DNA of 5,089 bases. Origin: an uncultured Clostridia bacterium. GTDB lineage: Bacteria; Bacillota; Clostridia; Christensenellales; DTU072. The position numbers and the translations under genes were made by a program. Positions 1 through 5,089 of this stretch are shown here, one piece after another. Below the pieces are notes generated by a model, which was not told the origin of the DNA, did not search any database, and worked only from the letters and a program-made list of their open reading frames with translations. The stretch lies in NCBI GenBank assembly GCA_944350065.1, contig CALVOD010000097.1:1-5089 (forward strand). Reading direction: 5' to 3'. Position 1 is the stretch's first letter. Every line of letters begins with the position of its first letter.

Positions 1-3000
1 CGATAGATTTCAGCAACGGCAGGATTGCCTTCGGTAGCGGAAGAGCCACCGTTACGTCCAAAGTCAGGCTCAGTATCGGGCCGTCGGTAAACGAAGCCGT
101 AGAAGGAAACTATTTCAGCAACTTATCCTCCAACGCTTCGGTGGCTTACGCGATCAACAACCCCGACATCGACGTCACCGCGACTTTCAATATCACTCTT
201 CAGAGTCAGTCTCAGTTCAGCGGCACGTATTCGGGAGAATTGAAGATAAAATTCGGCACCACCCTCGTAGAGACCGCACAAATATCCGCGACAAGCTCTT
301 CCGGCAGCTATACGGGCAATATCTCGGTCACGTTGCAGATACCCGCGGGCGCGGCAAGCGCGACGGAGGCTTCGCGTTTCGAGCTTTCCGTCACGATGCA
401 GAGCCCTTCCGAAGATAATAAATTCTTCATTTCGGCAGCGAATCTAACTATTTCTTCGCAGGTCAAGTCGCTTTCGATCGATCAAGCGGGCGCGGGCGTA
501 GGTATTACCGTTAGCGGCGCCAACCGCACCACGGTAAGCATTCCCAACATTTACACGGGCACCGGTCCCCAACAGCTGCAGTCCCTTTACGTCAAGGAAG
601 GCGATATCGTTACGATAACCGCTTCGCTTCTTTCGGAGAACGATGAAGGCGGGCAGTCGACGCACGTTTTCGATTATTCGTTCGCCGCTGCGATGAAGCG
701 GATAGGGCAATCCTGTCTCGAATGGTATACCTTCACGAACGGGAATTATACCTCTTCGACGACTTATCTCAAGAGAATTTCGGAGCAGACCTCCGTCTAT
801 ATGCCGGTGGAGTCGTCGAACGTAACCGAACGCAATATTTATTTCGGTTATTCCGCTTCCTTCGTCGTGGGTGCGGGCGTGAGCAACGCGCAGACTCTGA
901 ATATCGTTCCGCGCATTCCCGCCGGTATAAGCGGTACCGGAACTTACAGTTATCAGAACAGCCCCGAGTCTGCGGGCAATTATATCAATATCAACGTCGA
1001 CAACTCCGCGCCCAACGCGCCTACGCTCGCCGCGTCGAACGCTTTCGCCATGGCGATAGCGTCTAACGCCTGGTATACCACTTCGAAAGACGTCAGACTC
1101 GTCTACGAAAACACCACTCCGTCCTCCGCAGTGGGCTCGTCGGAATTCGTTTACGCTTTCATCATGCGTAACGACGTCGACGAATCTTCGCTTACCGGCG
1201 GCTTCTCCGGGTACGATTTCACGCCTTCCGCCACGGGCGACGTCTCTTATTCGGTGAGCGGAGTTTCTTATACCGCGAGAAGGCAGTCCCTCGGCGTTTA
1301 CGATTCTAGTTTGAGCACTACCGGCAAAACGGCGCTCTCCTTCGACGACCCCGGCGAATACAGCCTCGTGCTTTACGCGGTGGATTCGGCGGGCAACGTC
1401 TCGGAACGCACGGTCTATTACTCCGTTAAAGCGGATTGGACCACGCGTTCGACGGGAGCCTATTTCTCTCACGCGAGCTCTACTTACGTTCCCGGTACGG
1501 GCAGTTTCAATACCTTCGCAATGGTTTACGTGCTCGGCTCGGAATACCACGATACGGACGGCAACTGCACCGCGAGCGCCGACGTCACCACCGGCGACGC
1601 GAACAGATACCTCATCAACGTGTTGCGCGACACCTACGTTACCGTGCGCATCGTTATGGATCAGACGAGAGCCGATTATTACAGCCTCGTAAGATATTCT
1701 ATCGGCAACAGTATTTCGGTGCAGAACCCGTCGTACGTTCTCAACAGCAGGGGATACCGCGTTTACGACATCACTTTCCGCATGGATGACGCCATCTGGG
1801 ATCTCTACAGCGACACGCAGAGACCGGTCATGGTGTATTTCGACCGCAGAATGGAAATAGAACTTCTCGAAACCGACTTCACGTTCTCCACGAATACTTG
1901 GGGAGATCCCATTTCGGTAACCCTCGACAACGACAGCTTCAAAGTCTATTTCCCCGACGATCCGGACGCCTATATCGGCGTGAGACCGGACATCACCGTG
2001 CAGTATTATAAACAGCTTACCTATTACTTTTACGCTTACTACGAGGTCGTGGACGGCGAAAACAAGATAACCACCGGCGGCTATGTGGAAGTGGAAGGCG
2101 TTCGCTACGACTTTGCAAGCAACGAGTCGCTTTTGCCGTATATTAACGGTACGGTGCCTTTCGTGACGGGAGAGCACGTCTATCAGTCTTACAGCAATCC
2201 TTCTTCCTCCGTGTACGATTCCGACCTGAAACTCGCGCGCTATACGGTGATAGGGTACGACACAAGCGCGGTGCGTGATACGGGCTTCAAAGACGCGGGA
2301 AATTATTTCTTCTACGCGCAAATCGACGCTTCCGGAAGCACCGATTATTACGGAGAGCTTTTCTCCACTTTCACGATCAAACAGGCTTCGCCCGGCGTTA
2401 TCGACGCTTTTGCGGAGAACGAGCTTACTTACGGCGACAGCCTCGACGAACTTAAAATTTACAGCAAAAATTCCGCAGGCAGCGTACTTGACGGCTCGCA
2501 GAATATCTTCGGAAGGATTTTCTACGAGTCCGCGCTCGGCGTCTGGGGCGAATACAGCATCACTTCGCCCGCGCCCGGCACCTCCGATTACGTGTTGCAC
2601 GACGTTATCGAAAATTATAAGATAACCGTCACTTTCACGCCGATAGACGTGAACGAATTCACCACCGATCAGATAACCGCGTATTACGACACTTTCTTCA
2701 ATAAATTCGTGGACGAAGTGCGCGATTCGCTCGGCGTACTCACCGGATACACTTTGAAAGAGGGTACCCTCACCGCGCAGAATTTCGCTCCGCAGACGAT
2801 AGAAATTTCCATAAACATCAACCACGCGGTGGCGTACGTGGAAGCGGAGAGCGGTTCGCTCGCTTATTATTACGACGGACACGAAAAATCGGTTATTCCT
2901 TCGGTTTACGTTCTCGAAGGTAACAACAGAGTGTATATCGACGACGTGACCGTGATAGCGGAATATAAACCCGTAGGCGCCGCCGATTCCGAATATACCG

Positions 3001-5089
3001 TGACGCTTCCCACCACGGCGGGCAGTTATTATGTCAGACTCACGATAGACAGCGCGAAAAGCAATTATACCGGCGACGTTCAGACGGAAACGCTGATAAT
3101 TTATCAAAGAGAACTGGAAGTATTCGTTTCCGATACTGTCGAGGAGCACACAAGGCTCGATCAGCCCGACAGCCTCGGCGGAAGCGCTTACAGCGACATA
3201 CTTACATATACTTACGGATATGTCAAGACCGCCGATTATTATGCCGGTTACGAGGAGAACGGCACCTTCGTACCCGTAGACAGCCTGCTTTACGTATTCA
3301 GTTTCCGTCAGATATACGCTTTCGACGCAAACGGCAATACCTACGACGTGAGCGCGGATACGCAGTGGAGCGAAGAAGTTTCGGTCATTCCCTCCGCGCA
3401 ACATCATGCCGGATGGTATATGATGCGCGTGCGCGTCGATAACATAAATAACGCAGGAGAAATCTACGTACTGTTGCGCGTGCAACAGGCGGCGGTAGGC
3501 AGCAGTACCCTCGACGTCAGGATGCCCACCGTAGACACTCCTTACGACGCCATCACCGTGGCGGGTTACAACGTAGGACAGATAGGCAATCTGACTTTCG
3601 GTCAGACGCTCGCCGACGCTGCGGTCGAAATTCTGGGCAACAACGGTAACGCCCGTTACACTTATTCGGGTTATTCCACAGCTACGATGATTGCCGGAAG
3701 GTTTGTTTTCGAGAGCGAAGAAGCCTACGAAACGCGCAATAAGGTTACGCTCCCGCTCAACGGAAACGGCGATAAAGTGCTCGACGTGCGCTACGACGCG
3801 AACGGCTCGTTCCTGCCTTATTCGATAAGACTGATGTGGCAGGCGGGCGAATATAACGATAACGGCGAATTCGTTCCCAATACCGATTTTGCGGGATATT
3901 ACGACGTCGTGGATATTTACGTGGTGCGCGCAACCGCCGATTTCAGCGGAGTGAGGCTCACAGACATAACCTACGGAGATAATCTCGGCAAAGCCAAATT
4001 CGAAGGCGAAGTGGTTTCGCACGGTTTCGTCTTCGGCGAAGGGGACTACACCCTCGTTATCCCCGAAGAAAACCTTTCTTCCGTCCCCGAAGGCGGTAGC
4101 AGGAAAGTTCTTTGCGTATTCACTCCTTCCGACGCGTTGCTCGGAAGATATCTCGTTCTCGACGACGTCGAAATTCCGCTTACCGTCAATAAGTGCGCAG
4201 TAACCGTCGATTTCGCCGAAAAAACGGATATCGCTCCCGAAGATTGCGACGGCGAAGCACATTCGGGCGTCGTCATCCGCGTGTACGGCACGCAATACTC
4301 GGAGCCCGCCGTCAACCTGCTTGCGGGCGAAGAATACGTTTTCGCCAACGTCAGATTCATTTATTATCGCGAAGCCACCGAATTCGACTCCGCCGATACG
4401 ATAGAGGTGATCGACGGCAAGAATTACGTTCGCATGGATATGACTTCGTATACCGAAGTGGGTAAATATTACGTCTACTGCGAAGTGCTGACTTCCAATT
4501 ACAATTATTCGGGCAGCGTTTTCAAAGAGTATTTCGTGGTGAAAGCGACGCTCGCGTTCGGCGGCGGCGTTATACCCGAGAAGTCCGTAAGCTACGGCGA
4601 AAGCATTTCTTCGGTGGATTTCGGTTCGGTGAGCCTCATTGCCGGTTCCGAAATTTTTGTGGGCGCATTCGAACTCGTCGTTCCGGACGGAGAGGGCGGT
4701 TATCTCACGGACGTAAGTCTACCCGTGAGTACGGATACCTCGAATAATACCGTAGTGCGTTTCATTCCTTCGGGAAGCGACGAGGTTATCGCCAAATACA
4801 ATAAAAATTATCATCCTTATCTTGCGGAATATTTCCTCAGAGTCAATAAGAAAGACGTTTCCGACACGATAGAGGTAACCGGACTTACGCACGTTTACGA
4901 CGGTTCCGTCGAGAATAAGGAAATAACGGTTTACGTGCCCGATCCCGAAAACGAGGGCGCGGAGCTTCCCGTCGAAATAGTTTACGCCGACGAAGTGCGC
5001 CGTTACGCGGGCACCTACGCCGTCACCGTAAATATTGCGGAAAGCGTGAGCAATTACGCAGGAAGCGTAGACGTCGTGCTCGTCATCGA
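1..5089 (+). CDS. Giant multi-domain surface protein with Ig-like and MBG-type repeats (internal fragment, both ends missing)
   Basis: One frame (codons starting at base 3) is open across the whole window: 1,695 codons, no stop, no frameshift, coherent beta-rich protein throughout. Bases 1-2 end the preceding codon and 5088-5089 begin the next one, so start and stop lie outside. Internal Met codons (for example residue 132) are not credible starts because homogeneous coding sequence precedes them. The product is rich in Thr, Ser, Asp, Gly and Tyr (about 135 Tyr, near 8%, by hand count), has only six Cys, and shows no hydrophobic segment long enough to span a membrane. Such composition is usual for exported Gram-positive surface proteins. 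Order: two beta domains (1-331), an Ig-like domain (332-479), an unrecognised region (480-663), then about nine MBG-like modules (664-1695). No catalytic motif, SLH domain or LPXTG-type anchor is in view. Likely a cell-surface stalk or adhesin; that role is inferred from architecture only. Confidence 0.96.
3..557 (+). other. Unrecognised beta-rich region (residues 1-185 of the fragment)
   Basis: This part reads as alternating strands and turns rich in Ser, Thr, Asn and Gly, with repeated short patterns such as S-G-T-Y-S-G (residues 74-79) and G-S-Y-T-G-N (101-106) each followed by a strand. It lacks the MBG and Ig signatures seen downstream and has no Cys or Trp. It may be a beta-sandwich of adhesin or carbohydrate-contact type, but I recognise no family, and its left boundary is cut by the window edge. 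Confidence 0.5.
558..995 (+). other. Second beta domain, possibly Ig-like (residues 186-331)
   Basis: The opening 'L-Y-V-K-E-G-D-I-V-T-I-T-A' (residues 195-207) is typical of the first strands of extracellular beta-sandwich domains. The end, 'A-G-N-Y-I-N-I-N-V-D-N' (324-334), has the 'G-x-Y' last-strand pattern and runs straight into the S-A-P-N-A-P linker of the next domain. This suggests a full domain between two linkers. It contains C238 and W241. No precise family is recognised. Confidence 0.45.
996..1439 (+). other. Bacterial Ig-like domain (residues 332-479)
   Basis: The domain starts with the 'V-D-N-S-A-P' linker (332-337), a close form of the D-x-T-A-P junction common between bacterial Ig-like domains. 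W357 and the 'K-D-V-R-L-V-Y' strand (362-368) follow. It ends with 'P-G-E-Y-S-L-V-L-Y-A-V-D-S-A-G-N-V-S' (450-467), the hallmark last two strands of Ig-like domains of the HYR or Big type in surface proteins. The closing 'V-K-A-D' (475-478) mirrors the 'V-D' at the domain's own start, as expected for a tandem unit. About 148 residues is longer than the usual 80-100, so loop insertions are likely between 375 and 445. Role: a structural spacer or a binding module; not separable here. Confidence 0.72.
1440..1991 (+). other. Unrecognised beta-rich region with Asp-rich loop (residues 480-663)
   Basis: The region lies between the Ig-like domain and the MBG-like array. Visible elements are an Asp/Asn/Gly loop at 517-527 (D517, D519, G520, N521, C522, D527), strands 'V-T-V-R-I-V-M-D' (546-553) and 'V-Y-D-I-T-F-R-M-D' (587-595), and 'R-P-V-M-V-Y-F-D-R' (607-615). 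The loop resembles a calcium-binding loop but does not fit the EF-hand or dockerin spacing. There may be one or two domains here. No family assigned. Confidence 0.4.
1992..2393 (+). repeat. MBG-like module 1, YDG flavour, divergent (residues 664-797)
   Basis: Starts with a Tyr-dense strand pair (seven Tyr in residues 668-680). The classical Y-D-G opening is not kept; 'E-V-V-D-G-E-N-K' (681-688) may stand in its place. The end is typical: 'K-D-A-G-N-Y-F-F-Y-A' (763-772), then 'D-Y-Y-G' (781-784) and the last strand 'S-T-F-T-I-K-Q-A' (788-795), which forms the junction to the next module. Assignment rests mainly on the second half. Confidence 0.5.
2394..2828 (+). repeat. MBG-like module 2, YGX flavour, with an insertion (residues 798-942)
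   Basis: 'E-L-T-Y-G-D-S-L' (807-814) is the defining opening of the YGX type of MBG domain. 'Y-K-I-T-V-T-F-T-P-I-D' (872-882) is the matching F-T-P-x-D motif near the end. In an ordinary unit a Tyr and the final strand follow within about ten residues. Here roughly 45 extra residues (about 886-930) come first, and 'T-I-E-I-S-I-N-I' (932-939) appears to be the delayed closing strand. Boundaries are approximate. Confidence 0.68.
2829..3110 (+). repeat. MBG-like module 3, YDG flavour (residues 943-1036)
   Basis: The cleanest YDG unit in the window. 'Y-Y-Y-D-G-H-E-K-S-V' (955-964) opens it and a strand 'S-V-Y-V' follows. 'T-A-G-S-Y-Y-V-R-L-T-I' (1005-1015) and 'S-N-Y-T-G-D' (1020-1025) give the A-G-[ST]-Y and N-Y-x-G motifs, and the last strand 'L-I-I-Y-Q-R' (1031-1036) leads into the next unit. 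The length of about 94 residues is near the usual size of such domains. Confidence 0.72.
3111..3497 (+). repeat. MBG-like module 4, strongly divergent (residues 1037-1165)
   Basis: Opens with 'E-L-E-V-F-V' (1037-1042) directly after the previous junction. A Tyr cluster at 1069-1082 (Y1069, Y1071, Y1073, Y1079, Y1080, Y1083) sits where an opening motif would be expected. 'H-A-G-W-Y-M-M-R-V-R-V' (1135-1145) matches the A-G-x-Y-x-V strand, and 'N-N-A-G' (1149-1152) may replace N-Y-x-G. It ends with 'L-L-R-V-Q-Q-A' (1157-1163). Membership in the YDG flavour is inferred from the second half and from position. Confidence 0.48.
3498..3938 (+). repeat. MBG-like module 5, YGX flavour, divergent (residues 1166-1312)
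   Basis: 'N-L-T-F-G-Q-T-L' (1196-1203) corresponds to the T-Y-G-D-x-L opening with Phe for Tyr. The F-T-P motif is not recognisable. The unit closes with 'F-A-G-Y-Y-D-V-V-D-I-Y-V-V-R-A' (1296-1310), an A-G-x-Y strand followed by a junction like the others. It is longer than a normal unit, with a segment at 1183-1195 before the motif and a linker-like 'G-E-Y-N-D-N-G-E-F-V-P' (1282-1292) near the end, so it could be two fused half-units. Confidence 0.5.
3939..4193 (+). repeat. MBG-like module 6, YGX flavour (residues 1313-1397)
   Basis: A compact and typical YGX unit of about 85 residues. 'D-I-T-Y-G-D-N-L-G-K' (1321-1330) opens it, 'V-F-T-P-S-D' (1372-1377) is the F-T-P-x-D motif, 'G-R-Y' (1381-1383) provides the following Tyr, and 'I-P-L-T-V-N-K' (1391-1397) is the closing strand with a V-N-K junction. 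C1371 sits just before the F-T-P motif. Confidence 0.75.
4194..4547 (+). repeat. MBG-like module 7, YDG flavour with CDG variant (residues 1398-1515)
   Basis: Follows the V-N-K junction. 'D-C-D-G-E-A-H-S' (1414-1421) takes the place of the Y-D-G opening, with Cys for Tyr. The second half is canonical: 'V-G-K-Y-Y-V-Y-C-E-V' (1486-1495), then 'N-Y-N-Y-S-G' (1499-1504) and the last strand 'Y-F-V-V-K-A' (1510-1515). Three Cys (1398, 1415, 1493) occur within this one unit. Confidence 0.65.
4548..4853 (+). repeat. MBG-like module 8, YGX flavour (residues 1516-1617)
   Basis: 'S-V-S-Y-G-E-S-I' (1528-1535) is the opening and 'V-V-R-F-I-P-S-G' (1584-1591) is the F-[TI]-P motif. Tyr residues at 1599, 1603 and 1606 and the strand 'Y-F-L-R-V-N-K-K' (1610-1617) close the unit with the same V-N-K junction as module 6. 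Size and motif order match the YGX type. Confidence 0.72.
4854..5087 (+). repeat. MBG-like module 9, YDG flavour, cut by window end (residues 1618-1695)
   Basis: 'H-V-Y-D-G-S-V-E-N-K' (1630-1639) opens the unit and 'I-T-V-Y-V' (1641-1645) is the next strand. 'Y-A-G-T-Y-A-V-T-V-N-I' (1668-1678) and 'S-N-Y-A-G-S' (1683-1688) complete the signature, and 'V-V-L-V-I' (1691-1695) is the start of the final strand. It is nearly complete; the junction falls just outside. Best-conserved YDG unit together with module 3. Confidence 0.74.

Noticed and set aside
396..398. Met132 (ATG) as a possible translation start
   Set aside because: The same frame is open to the left edge with matching beta-rich protein, there is no signal peptide after this Met, and it falls within a strand-like segment.
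722..1066. Plus-strand open frame of 114 codons in another frame
   Set aside because: Out of register within the real coding frame; Arg- and Tyr-rich product typical of a shifted reading; no ribosome binding site of note. The same applies to 1436-1789, 2275-2625 and 4193-4465.
1551..1620. Dockerin-like motif (D-x-D-G-N ... followed by N-R-Y-L)
   Set aside because: Only one loop, the last ligand position is Val rather than Asp or Glu, no second copy follows, and the flanks are strands. Does not meet dockerin type I spacing.
3471..3488. Perfect inverted repeat with 7-base arms (CTGTTGC / GCAACAG) and a 4-base loop
   Set aside because: Inside the coding frame, no T-run follows, and a hairpin of this size is expected by chance in 5 kb. 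Not a terminator.
4158..4171. Short GACGTC-type palindromes here and at many other sites
   Set aside because: They come from frequent Asp-Val codon pairs (GAC GTC) in beta strands, not from a binding site.
444..4295. Antisense open frame of 1,283 codons
   Set aside because: It lies in exact codon register opposite the real gene, starts with TTG, has no recognisable domain, and its openness follows from the near absence of TTA, CTA and TCA in the sense frame. Its product is a low-sense mix of Val, Arg, Ile and His.
4046..4360. Minus-strand open frame of 104 codons
   Set aside because: Shadow of the sense gene in a different register; Ser/Thr-rich nonsense product without motifs.
1992..5087. 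Recent tandem DNA duplication in the module array
   Set aside because: Modules share only short protein motifs; I find no long near-identical DNA stretches between them.

Overview
The whole window is the inside of one very large protein-coding gene on the + strand. The frame that begins at base 3 has no stop codon up to base 5089. It gives 1,695 complete codons plus two bases of the next, and neither the start nor the stop codon is in the window. No intergenic sequence, RNA gene, mobile element, CRISPR array, promoter or terminator is present. The other open stretches, including a very long antisense one, are shadows of this frame.

The protein looks like a secreted or wall-attached, multi-domain beta-rich surface protein of a Gram-positive type bacterium. 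Order from the left edge (residue 1 = bases 3-5): residues 1-185, beta-rich with no recognised family; 186-331, a second beta domain; 332-479, a bacterial Ig-like domain with the typical 'G-x-Y-x-L ... A-V-D-x-A-G-N' ending; 480-663, an unrecognised beta-rich region with an Asp-rich loop; then 664-1695, about nine consecutive modules resembling MBG domains, the bacterial surface repeats. Two module flavours can be told apart. In one, a 'T-Y-G-[DE]-[SN]-[LI]' opening leads to an 'F-[TI]-P' motif. In the other, a 'Y-D-G' opening leads to 'A-G-[ST]-Y ... N-Y-x-G'. Junctions carry a short V-[NKRQ]-[KQA] type linker. The modules are strongly diverged from one another.

The likely source is an uncultured anaerobic member of the Bacillota (Clostridia; something like the gut Christensenellales is my guess). 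The reasons are the G+C of roughly one half, free use of AGA/AGG and ATA, near absence of TTA, CTA and TCA codons, few cysteines, and this kind of long Ig/MBG surface protein. The lineage is inference, not shown by the sequence. The protein's role (adhesion, a stalk that presents an N-terminal domain, or carbohydrate contact) cannot be fixed from here, because the signal peptide, any catalytic or binding head and the cell-wall anchor lie outside the window.

I see no sign of a multi-gene system. The points worth following up are the alternating MBG architecture, a helix-like insertion in one module, a local cluster of cysteines, and the two unrecognised N-terminal regions.
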